Shown in pieces: positions 46,781-58,084 of a stretch of DNA of 64,000 nt. The notes beneath the pieces were generated by a model. It was given only the letters and a program-made list of their open reading frames with translations, did not search any database and was not told the origin of the DNA. This DNA comes from Gnetum montanum (Eukaryota > Streptophyta > Gnetopsida > Gnetales > Gnetaceae). Position numbers and translations under genes: made by a program. The stretch spans positions 870 to 64,869 of the forward strand of contig MNCI01023687.1 of assembly GCA_015680685.1 (NCBI GenBank), in the 5' to 3' direction. Within the stretch, counting starts at the first letter, position 1, and every line of letters starts with the position of its first letter.

Positions 46781-47543
46781 TCAACACCTTGTTTCTCCAA
46801 CTAGTTCTATGTCCTCTACTTCAAATCACCACTAACACTCTCCCAAGTACCATCAACCCATGACATCCCTAGAGGCATCACCACCTCATGCCTCTTACCA
46901 TCCATCCTACCCTTGATATTCTCATACTCCACCTCATCACACACCACCATCAATGACACAAGAAGGTTTAATACCACACTATCCACAAACAAATGCCACT
47001 TATGTTGCAAATGTGCATAAACAAGTTGATGCCGGTAGGTCTCAATGGCCACGTCAGAAACATCCCTTCTTTAGGAAAGGTCGTAAGCTGAAGAAAAACA
47101 CTAATGGACCTACCACATCATCCAAACCAGCACAATGCTAATCTAGTGTGATGCCTTCCTTTTCACCATCACCATCCTCTGATCCTACACAAGGGCCACC
47201 ATCCATCATTACTCCAATTCCAAATCCAAGCAATGAATCTAAAAGCGTGGGAAGACCAAAAAATCCATGTATACCATATCATGATCAAGGGTGTAATAGT
47301 GGGCCATACATATATCATGTTAACACACCTCATATCTTGACCCACCATACATTTAACAATCAAGTGTGTGACCAATGATTTATCTACCCAGCCACCACAA
47401 CATCAAAAGACACCCAATGGCTTGGGAATGAACAGTTACCAATTTTTTATACATGCATAGATCCTATCTATCCACTTATTAATCCTTGTCATGGCCAAAT
47501 GTTTAATCGTGGGGGTCACCCCCATTCTAATCTTCAAGATTGA
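46781..47543 (+). pseudogene. T7 gag C-terminal part
   Basis: From 46791 one frame reads SPTSSMSSTSNHH, then HSPKYHQPMTS, YSHTPPHHTPPSMTQEG and QWPRQKHPFFRKGRKLKKN. It ends YPLINPCHGQMFNRGGHPHS...QD and TGA 47541-47543. Parallels T4 gag from 16270 onward (Pro/His-rich, then KHPFF plus basic residues, then the pol-tail RGG). Three in-frame stops. The zinc knuckle and core are missing because of the 5' truncation. Confidence 0.7.
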
Positions 47544-48483
47544 TAAGTGTTTTTCATCTTTTCTTTTTATAATTTTTTGTCATTTTCTTATTTCTTGATA
47601 CAATTTTTCCTATTCCTTTCAACTTTTTCTATTTGGTGTTTCCATTTACTTTGTTATTGCAATCTCGCTTATGAATAAAACGATCATGTAGCCCATTGAG
47701 ATAAGGTTTTATTTAAGTTTTCAAGTCATAAGGGACTGATTATTCAAATAGTGAGACCACGTCATCCATCCACTCACCCCATCAATAAGAGGTTCTTACC
47801 TTGCTCATAATGATATTCTTTTTCATCATCCAACCTAAAATAAATTCATAATCATTGTGTGTGGGTAGAAGAGTGCAAAACCAAGTGATAATGTAAAGGG
47901 TGTGACATCAAGAGGATTTGTGGATTCTCTTTGGCCACTTCTGTATGTTTTATCATGTTGTTGAGGTTGTAATTATATCCTTGTAGATCTAATGAAAAAT
48001 GGAAGTAAAAGTATCATAAAAAGGCATTGAATAATTTCTATGGGTCCCACTAGAAAGACATGTACCCATGCCTAAAGGTTGGTGACTTCTCAGAACTTCC
48101 ATAAAACAAAACATGCCATCAATTCACTCCTCCCTTGGATAAAACACCAAGTGATGTTACTCCTTGCAACTATGATAGCCTTATAGTTGTTAGCCAAAGT
48201 GATGAGATGATGTCATGTCACTACCATGTGGTTTGGACTTGGTTTGAATCTTGAAAATAAGGGCTCATGATTATTTAACCATTAATAACACACAAGGATT
48301 AATTGTACCTATGGTAAGGCACCTCATGTCCCAATTTCTGTAATCTTTTCTACAATCCATCTCATCTTGCTGTCTGTCTGATCCTAACTTGTGGTTTTGT
48401 ATAGCATAGAGTTATTATCTCAAACTAGTGATTTTCACATGTGTGTTTTGTTGCACAAGTATGTGTTGCATTCAACCCCTTTT

Positions 48484-48564
48484 GTGCCTACGAACATTTT
48501 TAGGTGTGGTTACACAAGGGCATCATAGGTTAGAGCCTACTTTGCAGAGGACCCACTTGTGTAA
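48484..48564 (+). other. Pseudoknot-like conserved RNA element, T7 copy
   Basis: S1: GTGCCT 48484-48489 with GGGCAT 48518-48523 (two G-T wobbles). S2: TTACACAA 48510-48517 with TTGTGTAA 48557-48564, perfect. Loop 1 20 nt, loop 3 33 nt. Confidence 0.55.
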
Positions 48565-48866
48565 CTTTTGTGACTTGTACTTGTTTGACACAACCGCATC
48601 ATTTTTAACCTTCCAAGTGCTTAATTGTTAAATTTTTCCATTTCCCTTATTATGTAATTGATCTGTTCCACAACATCAATTTAACACCCTTTTTCTTGCA
48701 CCTTCTACAGCTTTTAACATTGACAACTCCATATTCTAACACTTCCAATGCCTCAAAATAATGTCCTACTTACCCTAGAACTATGGACCTATCTACAAAC
48801 CTTCCAACCAATCATAGAGTTTCCTTTCTTATTCTTAGTACCCTCATGAGATGCACATCCATGGAT

Positions 48867-48944
48867 CTTGATATCAAGTACCCAATATTGGGTGGGACGT
48901 GACATTGGATACCTGATATTGGGTCATACAAAACCTATATATAT
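48867..48944 (+). promoter_or_regulatory. Internal U3-like block and TATA upstream of T7 3' ORF
   Basis: CTTGATATCAAG (48867-48878) and CCCAATATTGGG (48881-48892) are perfect palindromes, followed by 'cctgatattgggtc' and TATATATAT (48936-48944). Same word set as the LTR promoters here (GATAT words, then a TATA box), about 470 bases before ATG 49410. Confidence 0.4.
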
Positions 48945-49122
48945 GACCCCCATGATGCCCAAACTTCATTCTCATCATTTGTAGCTAGGGGATTTTTTTA
49001 AATTTTCTCTTGCGACTTAGAGCTTTGCACAACCAACTACAACTTGCAATATTTGGCTCTCTACTGCTCTAATTTTTGTGTCGTTTGAACCTGTCTGAAC
49101 CTGGAGTGTTCACGTTAATTAT

Positions 49123-49155
49123 GGGGGCGGGGGGAGGGGGGGTGTGCGGTGGGGG
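49123..49155 (+). other. G-rich run with G-quadruplex pattern
   Basis: Four G runs of 5, 6, 7 and 5 bases separated by C, A and TGTGCGGT. T4 has a shorter GGGGGAGGGG at the same place (18538). Confidence 0.6.
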
Positions 49156-49396
49156 AAGAGTGTTACTTGCATAAGCAGCTTGCACCAATTTTTTAAAATT
49201 TTTTATCGCCCATAGGATATTATAAGAATAAGAGTGCTAAAAATATTAAGTGTTAAATGAATAATCAATCGCATTTTTTATGAAAATGTTTCTAACTCTA
49301 CAATCATATGAACTAAAGAACTTAATGAAACTAAGGCCATGATTAAGTTATACACCTATTAATGATACATAACAACACCTTAGTAAATCCGATCTT

Positions 49397-49409
49397 TGAT
49401 TGATTGCAG
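49397..49409 (+). promoter_or_regulatory. Splice-acceptor-like site before T7 3' ORF
   Basis: TTTGATTGATTGCAG ends at 49409 and ATGGCCCC follows. Same junction as T4. Confidence 0.5.
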
Positions 49410-51349
49410 ATGGCCCCAAAAACAAGAGCACAAGGATTCCAGAGTCAATTCATTATCCCCAAACGATGACCCCAGGAAGGCTTAGAATGCTTCCTTTGCA
49501 GAGTTGCTTAAGCCTACAACACCAAGGAAAGACCCTGGTGAGGAGTAAGAAATAGAAATGGAAGCAGAAGTGGAAAAAGAAGAAAAATAGAAGCTTGAAC
49601 AGCACCATGAAACACAAGCTCTGCCACTACCACCACAAGATTATAAGTTAGCAATAAGCCATTTGTAGAAAATTGCTGAAATAATGAGTTAGGGAAGCAA
49701 AGAGGAAACTAGCCTCTTTAGAGTAATCGACGATGCTGTGCAACCCACCATCTTGGAAAATCTAACAAGGGGATAGATCTCATTGCAATTAGGAAGAGAA
49801 TCCTAGTGGTCTAGAGAAATCTCTAGTAATGTTACATCCTTCTAAGTGATGCTTGAAACAGAAGAAGGTGCCACAATAATGGTAATGCAACATCAAGATG
49901 TGGTAGGTGTAGCAAAAGTAATAATAGATCATATCAAGGAATCATTCAATGTGCCTGTTATGCTCCCAATAAATTTGATTAGGACCAAAGATGCACAAAT
50001 GCTTACTGGGACTTTGATGACTTCTGCAGCACATCAGGATGTGTTAGATCAACTATTGTAGATAGGGCAAGTGATGACCACCTTGTTTAACATCCCTAGT
50101 GATGTCACTACAACATAGTCAGACCCCATCACCACCAAGGAAAAAATGGTTTATGGTTGAAGTTAGGGTGGAACATGTAGAAGTAGAGGTGCAATGTTTG
50201 CAACAAGAGCTAACCACCCTAAGAGCTAAATGATGGGATCCTACCTGATCTATTATTCTTGACTAGCTAGAGCAATTCAAAATAGAGTAGCTAATCAAGC
50301 TAAATGAGGAAAAAAAAGTGGTAGAGTAAGAAAAGGAGAAGGAAATTTGGAATGCCTCTATTGTAGAAGCATAGACTTATGCTCATAAAAAGACATTGAC
50401 TACCACGCAAGAAGAAAATAAATAGCTCACAGCAGAAAACTCATGGTTAACCACTATTGAAAAATAAAAGAATGTTCTCGAAGAAAGTGTCCATTAGTTA
50501 AGAGAATAACTGATGAGGGTCAACCAAGATATCAGCAAACTAACTCGAGAAAATAAAACCTTCTCAATGGAGGAGGTCCACACCATTTAACAGAAGTTAG
50601 CAATTGAAATAAGCACATGGCAGAATAAGGCTAAGAAGCATGAAAGGTTGAAATAGCACTTCTGCAACCAGGTAGGCATGTACAAGCAAATAAACAAAAA
50701 AGAAATCCAAATGGTCAAAGCTTTCATTGGGCCCATGTCAACACAAAATCCTGAGTGGTGGCCAATTTTGGATAGCTATGCACTAGTCCACCAAGAAAAG
50801 GTGAAAAATAAAGACCTATAGATCAAAGATTTGAAAAAATACATGGAGTTGGCCAACCTTAGATATGCCAACCTTGCCATGTTAACAATAAGTCAGCCTA
50901 GAAGCGAGTTAGAAAAATAGGTAGTGACCACCTATGCCCTATATGAGAAAGAATTTATAGATAGAAAAGCTGCTTTGCAGAAACTTCACATAGCAAACTC
51001 AGAACTTGAGATGGTTAAATCCTACTACCATGAACAAAAGGATGTCACTTCAAACCTAGCTAGGAGACTTGTAGATTATCATGAATTCAAAGAAAAGGCT
51101 AGAACATTCAAAGAAGAGCAACGATAGTTTGCGACTTGGTACATGAAGGCCAACAAAATGTTTTCATAGTTACCATGCCCTTGGGATGTACCAGTGCCAA
51201 CACACATCGGTTTAGTAGCCTAGATGCTACAGGATCCAAGGACAGAAGAAGAGAAGTTGCAGGTGCTCCCCAACTACTACAAATTTCAAAAGCCTAGGGA
51301 CAAAGGGAAGTAATCGATGGAGAAACCACCACCTCCGAGAACTACGTGA
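49410..51349 (+). pseudogene. T7 3' ORF, long coiled-coil protein
   Basis: Starts MAPKTRAQGF (T4: MAPKRRQQEG) and ends DKGK.SMEKPPPPRTT with TGA 51347-51349. The two ends and a middle block (EKEKEIWNASIVEA, TYAHKKTL; T4: EKEKVD.DASMAQAQTYAHAK) show both are the same gene. From about 50150 to 51130 it is dominated by Lys/Glu/Leu-rich heptad-like sequence (LARRLVDYHEFKEKARTF, ALQKLHIANSELEMVKSYYH), a long coiled coil. An open stretch at 49846-50061 reads VVGVAKVIIDHIKESFNVPV. Many TAG stops and shifts. No membrane segment seen, so not an envelope protein. Unknown role; structural or RNA-related roles are guesses. Confidence 0.55.
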
Positions 51350-51531
51350 GCTTCCCTAATTTTGTGTCCTGTAATATTGCATCCTAATTTTTGTAAAGCA
51401 CCACTACAGCATGTATAAGTCTATTTTTTTATTTGTATGATTCAGTCAATAATGTCATACCTTCCCAATAATGTTTTGTAAAGAACTTGTTCCTCATTTT
51501 GTTTAACTTGAGGACAACTTTTCATTCAGTC

Positions 51532-52376
51532 ATCGGATACTTGATATTAAGGCTTTGATATTGGATACACGATATTGGGTCCCAAGAAACAATGTCGGAT
51601 ATTTGATATTATCTCTTCCATGCTAGCCTATAAATACAACACTTGGGTGCAGGGTTGGGATATAGTTTTAGTTCTCATTTTTTGATAATCTTTCGTAGAT
51701 TTTTGAATTCAAGTTTTGTTATTCTCAATGCATGCCTACAGTGTCATGTTTGTAATCGTATGGCACTTTTATTCAAGTGGGACATGCTTGAACATGTTAC
51801 ATGATTGGATATAATGATCGAGATTACTTCCATCATTGCCACATTCACTTACATTTATTATTGCTTTAATTATTTACTATTTTCTTTAGTTAATGTTTCC
51901 ATTGATTGCTATTTACTATTCTTATCATTAAGCAAAATGAGTACGACTTAATCATGAGTGCTTAAGTGTAAGTACTTGGAAATCTAGTAGTGTATTATTT
52001 GGCACACCTAGTGACGTATTCTTGGCAATCCCAGCAGTAGTTATATGAAGTCCAAGGTGTGTACAAACAATTGGGGATAGATACTCATCACACATAGGCT
52101 AGTTTAGATCTTATTTTCCATTGTTCATTAGCTTAATTAATTTATCTCTTTATCATCATTAGGAGAAGCATAGGATTAGACAACATCATATGCTTCACTT
52201 TAGACTAAACCATATGTGACAAAGTTACCACTAGTCCAAGTGGGAAGATAGCAAACTGCAATTAAAGCATAATGATCTAGATTTCACAACTAGTCCCATC
52301 CATGAAATTCGATTGGATCGTGTGTGAACGCTTTTGATTCATATGGTCGAGCATAGGGGTACCTCACTGCTTATCA
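51532..52376 (+). repeat. T7 3' LTR (5' edge trimmed)
   Basis: Preceded by AACTTGAGGACAACTTTTCATTCAGTCAT-type sequence as before the T4 and T8 3' LTRs, but about 40 bases covering the purine tract and LTR start are missing. TATA 51629-51636; ends GCTTATCA. Confidence 0.75.
51629..51636 (+). promoter_or_regulatory. TATA box of T7 LTR
   Basis: TATAAATA after a block of GATATT words (51540-51610). Confidence 0.65.
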
Positions 52377-52950
52377 CTAATTAATCTACTACCTAGCTAG
52401 CCTAACACAAGTACTCGTTCCCACTCTTCCAACACATCCTGAATGCATGTAGTGTTGCTGGATTACCAAACATTAAGTGTTTATGGGTTACCAAATGCTA
52501 CACATATGCTCGAAGTGGTCATGCTTGTGTTCATTGATGACTAGAAATTGATTGTGTAATTAAAGTGTATTAAAGTAAAGTGCATGAATAATAAATGCAT
52601 TAAAGGAAACATTAATCTATTCTTAGTGCTGCAAGGATTATCAAAAGGGTTTATCTTTATTTTCATCACACTGTTGTGCTCAGGTACATCAATGCTCGAA
52701 TAAAGATCCATACACACTCATACTCTTGCTACAAGCACTTAGAAATATTCTAACTCTAGAATGGCTAAACTATAAGAACTTCGTTACTCTATGCAAAAAC
52801 TTACTACTTAAATCATGTGCCCAAGCACTATATTCATAGGCTAGCATATACCCCATGATATCGGATATTCAACATTGCATCTTGGGGTCCAATATTGGGT
52901 ATCTAATATCGAGGCTCCGATATTGGAGCATGTCTAAACATGATTCATCA
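52377..52950 (-). repeat. T9: minus-strand LTR, right fragment
   Basis: On the minus strand starts TGATGAATCATG at 52950. It then has GATATT/CCAATATTGG words (52855-52930), a TATA-like CCTATGAATATAG and the Tat/Athila-type R region. The remainder is at 46695-46775. No target duplication found. Confidence 0.65.
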
Positions 52951-53091
52951 CACTCAAATAAAATTTTGTAATGCAACACTCAAGTTTTATAATGTCAATC
53001 AACCTAGTCTTGGTCACCCCACAATTTTTCTAAGAGAACTTTATCCATTTTATACAACTTGATGATGAGTTTTTAGTGAGTTGTGAGGATA
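52951..53091 (+). other. T2 3' internal end with decayed polypurine tract
   Basis: 'aacttgatgatgagttttt' (near 53056) matches AACTCGAGGACGAGTTTTT before the T4 LTR, and 'gttgtgaggata' stands for the purine tract before the 3' LTR. Confidence 0.5.
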
Positions 53092-53572
53092 TCATGAAAT
53101 ATCATTTGTTAAATGTATTAGTAGGCTATGATGTCATAGATGCTATGTTGCATATGCATCGACACATGTTAGTTAACTGCATTAGCGCATACATGTCAAC
53201 TTAACCTTATTGACGCAAGATGAAGTTTGAGATGCATCAATGCATATACATTGACGTAGTCTCCATATTTGCCTATAAATATGTGAACATTTGTTTTGTA
53301 TTTGACACCATTTGGTCAGTAATGTAGTCAAACTCTTGCAGTTTTCTTTTGTAATCTTAGGAAATAGTTGGTAAGTGCCCATAATGTGGATTTGAGTCAA
53401 TTGTACAACCTGGACATATTTCATAAATGATAATAAGATCGAGATTGATTCATATTCATTACAACACTTTGACTAGAATAGATTTACTTTCAAGGAAATT
53501 TACTTTTATGTACTTCATTAATATTTTCATTTTCATGCACATTAATCAATCGGGTGTTAAACTTAAGCACGT
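53092..53572 (+). repeat. T2 3' LTR, first part
   Basis: Starts TCATGAAATATCATTT (5' copy TGATGAAGCATCATTT). Matches the T2 5' LTR through TTTGCCTATAAATAT (TATA 53274-53281) and 'gattgattcatattcatt.caacac'. Interrupted by T8 at 53573. Confidence 0.8.
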
Positions 53573-54452
53573 TGATAAATCATGTTTTTCAATGCTCTAA
53601 TATCGGGGTAGCCACAATATCAGGTACATGATATTGGGTACGTGATATCGTGGCCCAAGATACGATATCGTATATTTGATATCGCAAGGTTACTCCTAGG
53701 TCTATAAATATAGTGCCTAGGTGCACAATTGGGAGTAAGCTTTTGGTAGTCAAGTAGCGAAACTCTTGCAGTTTGTCCATTTGAAAGTTAGAATATTTTC
53801 CAAGTGCTCGTAGTAGGAGGTCTAAGTGTGAACAGATCTTTATTCAAGGATTCATGTACTTGAGCACAACATTATGTTGGCAATAAAGACGAACTCCTTG
53901 ATTCATTCCTTGCAGCACTTGAGACTTTCTTTATTATGCATTTATATTTTATGCAATTTACATAAATATTATTTATACAATAATTAATTTTGATCAATCA
54001 AGAAAATCATTAAAATACACAAGTACAACCCCCTTCAAGCATACGTGTGATGCTTGGTAGCTCAGAAACAATTAGCGTTTGACAGCCCAATAGCATTTGC
54101 ACAAAGTTCAAGATGTATCCGGGAAGTGGAAACAGTTACTTGTGTTAGGCTAGACTAGACTATAGTTTACTTAGCAATTAATCACTCTAGCATTTAATCA
54201 CTCTTACTTGCATTCTTGTTCTAGGCGAATAATTTGATAAAAACATAAAATAATAAAAATTTTACGCCTTAGTCACACTTAACCATACAATTATACTCCA
54301 CAAGTGGGACTAGGAAGACAACAAATGGACAACATACATGCATTGTTTAGCTCTAGTGTACTTAGTAATTATAGTCTATGGAATTCAACTAGATTGCACA
54401 TGAATGCCTGTGGTTCGTATGGTTGGGCATAAGGGTACCTTGCTGCTCATCT
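53573..54452 (+). repeat. T8 5' LTR
   Basis: TGATAAATCATG start, 880 bp. GATATC words at 53600-53680, TATA 53702-53709. The last base is changed (CATCT instead of CATCA). Confidence 0.9.
53702..53709 (+). promoter_or_regulatory. TATA box of T8 5' LTR
   Basis: TATAAATA downstream of the GATATC block; same at 62917-62924 in the 3' LTR. Confidence 0.7.
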
Positions 54453-54453
54453 T

Positions 54454-54471
54454 TGGCACTGCTGCCGGGGA
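54454..54471 (+). other. T8 primer-binding site, tRNA-Asp-like
   Basis: TGGCACTGCTGCCGGGGA, three differences from the complement of plant tRNA-Asp 3' end as I recall it. Confidence 0.65.
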
Positions 54472-54614
54472 CTGTAGTTCTTCATGCGATATCTAAACCT
54501 AGTGAAACTTAGTAACCTCATTGTTTGAACCCTCAAAGTCAAATCCTAAAAAAATAAAAAAATTATTATTATCATTAAATTAAATATCAACTGCACACTG
54601 TTTATTAACACAAA

Positions 54615-56940
54615 ATGTCTTCTGCTCATAGGATCCCATCTCCACCCAAGGTAGTTCAGGTGCCTCAATAATATTGAGTGGTGTATGCTCATCCTGATGA
54701 ATATGTAGCAGACTTTAGCTTCATCTTGCATCAAGATGAACTAATGCGATGGCACGATATGGAAGGCAACATTGTGTTGCCACTTGACCGATATGTTCCA
54801 GCAATGCTCCAGCTAATGCTCACACGACACAGGCTTCAACATCTCCATGGAGAATACAAGATGCGAGATCCTAACTCAAGGGATTATCATCCCACTAAAG
54901 TGTAAAGATTAAGGGATCGGCAGCTGGAGCACCAACACGAGCTTATGAAGGGCAAGGTGTCAAATATTTTTCCACCTCCACTTAGCCCAATTGATGAAGG
55001 TGACCACTTCTTTAGTGATTCTCCTCTCTTTAACTTTGTTTAAGAAGCCCTCAACCAAAATGTACAATCCACAATCCATAATCCAAGTTCTAGTCAAAAC
55101 AGATCCAATGACAAAAATGGATCTGGAGAAGCAAGTCAAGAAAAGGGGGATAAAGGAGATCATGATCGTGATCATGGTCACGAGCATCAAAGGAAGGGTG
55201 ATAGGCATTAGCGTGAAGCAAGTTCCCCTTCTTCTTCCCCTTCATCATCATCATCTTCTTCTTCATCTAATTCAAATCATGACCATAGAAGAAATAACCA
55301 TGATGGAGGTGATCGACGGGATTAGAACAATAGAAGGGACCATCAAGATAATCATGACTGAAGATGTGGGCAATCTAGAGAGGTCCATCATCAAGAAAGA
55401 AGGGCTAGTAGAGAACATCGTAGGCACCACCATCATGGCCTTGATGAACCTCTACTTGCTACTTGGGGCATGTTGAATATTGCAGAGGCTGTGAGGATTC
55501 CAACAAGGCATGTGAAAGATAGAAAAATAAAGAGGCTGGATATGAACAACATCCCTCAGTTCTAGGGAGGATATGATGCTAATATGCAAAATCATCTTCA
55601 GACCTTCCAAGATGCATGTGCCTTGCATAATATTGAAAATGACTGGAAAAAGCTGAAATTATTTCCAAGAACACTCATAAAGGAAGTAGAAAATTGGTAT
55701 CGATCCTTGGAACTAGAATCAATCAAGTGGTGGAGTACGATGTTGGAATTATTCAATGACAAATATCAAATGTACTCCTGAGTATCCAATCTAAGAAAAC
55801 AAATTCAAGGGTGAAAATAAGGGAATCATGAGCCCTTAGATGCTACTATTGGCTAATACTACTCTCCATTGCATAGGTATCCTAGTCATGGATACTCTCA
55901 GCTTGATCAACTTCACCATATCATAGAGGGGTTGCAGTCTAAAACCAAGAAAACCCTTGGTGTCTATGCTCAAGGGAGATTGACAAAGTTAAGCACTCGT
56001 CGGATTCAAAAATTAATTGAGCAGGTAGCCAAGGAGGAGGGAGAACTGAGAAAACGTGAAAGTGCAAAAGAATACAATAGGGACCTTCTATTTAGAAAAA
56101 GAGGGTTTGATTTTGTGACAGTGAGGATGAATTCACTAGAGATGAGGTGGTTAATCAAAAAACCTTATCATTCCAAAAATTTCAATTAGAAATCATAGCT
56201 AAGGTTGATCAATTATGGGACTCCATGAACAATAGGTTTCAAGCTATTTTAAAAATTGCTGAAGAGTTCAAGGAGCAAAGTGGTGAGTGTGAGCATCGGA
56301 GATGTAAGGAAGCTGAACGTGCCATATCTAAGGGTAAGGGTAAAATGGCTACGATAGAGATGGCTATGAATAGCAACTCAGATGATGATGGAGGGTGTGA
56401 TGTTTTCTAGTATGAACATCCTAAGGGATGTTATCTAATTGTATCATACTTGCAGGAATCTGGGGTGTATGCCTTACATCCATGACTTGCACAGAGGAAA
56501 ATGCCCAAAAGATTACCTTATCCACAAGGTAATCCTCAACAATTCCACCAACCCCAGCATTATTTTATCTAAGTGAAACTCCACCACAACCTTATGAATT
56601 ATACTAGCAGTGGTAGCAACCATAATCATGGGCGTTACCACCTCCAAGGTAGTAGTACCCTTACCAATAACCAGATCCCTATGGTTACTATGTTCAACAA
56701 CCTTCATCTCTAAGGGACTCCTCTAGTCATGTTGCTACTTACCAACCTCATCACTACCCTCCTAAAACATACCAATCATCCTATCCAAGGACGGATGCCA
56801 CCTACTACCCTCATGCACCTCTTATTTTTGCACCTACTCCTCCACCTCCTGCACAGCTACCACCTGCTCCATCCATGCAAGGTGAATTGCCTGCACAACC
56901 ATAACAAAGGAATGCTAAAAGGGTAGTTAATTTGTAATCA
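54615..56940 (+). pseudogene. T8 gag pseudogene
   Basis: ATG 54615 (MSSAHRIPSPPKVVQVPQ). N-terminal domain to 54902, with YVADFSFILHQDELMRWHDM. Then a His/Asp/Arg/Ser-rich low-complexity stretch (55080-55460). Core at 55470-55860: LLATWGMLNIAEAVRIP, WKKLKLFPRTLIKEVENWY and WWSTMLELFNDKYQ. Then GLQSKTKKTLGVYAQGRL, a helical linker (56150-56400) and YEHPKGCYL where the zinc knuckle should be (56411-56440). A Pro-rich tail follows. About a dozen stops or shifts. Same architecture as T4 gag. Confidence 0.75.
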
Positions 56941-57119
56941 GTTAACCCATCAAGCAGGTTAGAACCATGAATAAATAAAAGATCATTCTTTTGACCTTGT
57001 ACTCCACTAAAGCCCTTGCACACATCGATAGTTGGTAACCCTACTCCTCCAACTTCATTTGTTTCCTCTTTATCCAAATCCCCTTCAAACCAAAATCCTT
57101 CTCAAATCCAGACTATAAT

Positions 57120-57440
57120 GCTGACACATGATGTATCCAATTGGATTTGAGTTGGTAACCTACCTAGAAAATTAGTTGGTCCTAGGAGTCCCCTAGTTTG
57201 CTTGCAAATTGCTGGGAATGAGCCTTGTAAAGCTCTTCTTGACTCTGGTTCCAATGTTAATTTGATCTCACATGAGGTGTATACAATGTGGAACCTTTGT
57301 CCCTTGAAGAACAACAACATTTGGTTGGAACTAGCAGACCAGCCCATCACTATTCCATTGGGACTGGTTGAGGACATCATCACCACCATTTATGGATGGT
57401 CATAGCCCACTGATTTTCTAGTAATCAAAGTGGAGAACTA
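57120..57440 (+). pseudogene. T8 aspartic protease
   Basis: Reads LVCLQIAGNEPCKALLDSGS at about 57190-57249 and continues NVNLISHEVY; the active-site DSG is intact at 57241-57249. An open 67-codon stretch at 57202-57405 covers the fold core; the flap region is LELADQPITIPLGLVEDI. One stop lies downstream (GWS.PTDFLV). It would process Gag-Pol. Confidence 0.7.
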
Positions 57441-58084
57441 CAAGGGGGTTTTTAGATTATTATGGGAAGGGCATGGTTAAGTACTATTAATGCCAAATTG
57501 GGCATTAGAGATCTTTCCTTAGAAATATCAAAAGAAAATGAATTTAGAAAGATCAAGAAGAAGAGAGTTCTATGTATTGTGTACAGCGATTCAAGGTGCC
57601 ATTGTGTGCAAAATTTATGGTCAGTAAAGCAAATATCTATCTCTGCATGCAAGCAATGTGCACCAAAAGCTGATATCCAGAGTTGTTTATACATAGTAGG
57701 CACAAAACAAGAAGGCACCCAATGGCTGATAGTTGATGCTAGCAGCAGTACATTGTGCATGGAACCTACTAAGGGCCTAACGTATGAATATGTTGCAAGT
57801 ATGGATGAACTTGAGCAAGTTCATCACCAACTCTCCAAAGGAGCAAATGATGATGTCAATTGGGGTGAGCAAGAAATTCCTGATAATTTTAAACAAAATC
57901 CCCTTGAATTGAAGACACTACTAGCTGCAATGAAGTAAGTATTTTTGAAAAATAGGAGGCTGGTTATTATTAATGCCAAGCTTGCTACAGAATAGAAGAG
58001 AAAGTTGATAAAAGTTGTGGCTAAATGGTTAGCAGCCTTTGCCTAGTAATATTCTAAACTCACTAGGATAAATCCAAGAATATC
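57441..58084 (+). other. T8 protease-RT linker
   Basis: Two readable frames overlap. One open stretch of 158 codons (57462-57938) ends SMDELEQVHHQLSKGANDD..., then LELKTLLAAMK, which stands where the poorly conserved linker lies. I recognise no domain. Confidence 0.4.

Larger units (their letters stand above)
47544..49409 (+). other. T7 leader (untranslated) with the conserved blocks
   Basis: T-rich tract 47555-47660, 'agtgagaccacgtcatccatcc' near 47750, 'gacatcaagaggatttgtgg' near 47905, 'cccatgcctaaaggttgg' near 48070, pseudoknot-like element 48484, U3-like block and TATA 48867-48944, G-rich run 49123, acceptor-like site 49409. Confidence 0.6.
46776..52376 (+). mobile_element. T7: 5'-truncated gag-only Athila-like element
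   Basis: Lacks 5' LTR and the N-terminal half of gag. Contains gag C-terminus/pol tail (46781-47543), leader, a long 3' ORF (49410-51349) and the 3' LTR (51532-52376). It sits between two fragments of the minus-strand LTR T9. Its LTR is closest to T9 itself (GCTAGCCTAT.AATA). The 3' ORF is the full-length version of the one in T4. Confidence 0.7.

Noticed and set aside
46690-52955. Target-site duplication for the T9 LTR
   Set aside because: cattt and cactc share only three of five bases; not convincing.
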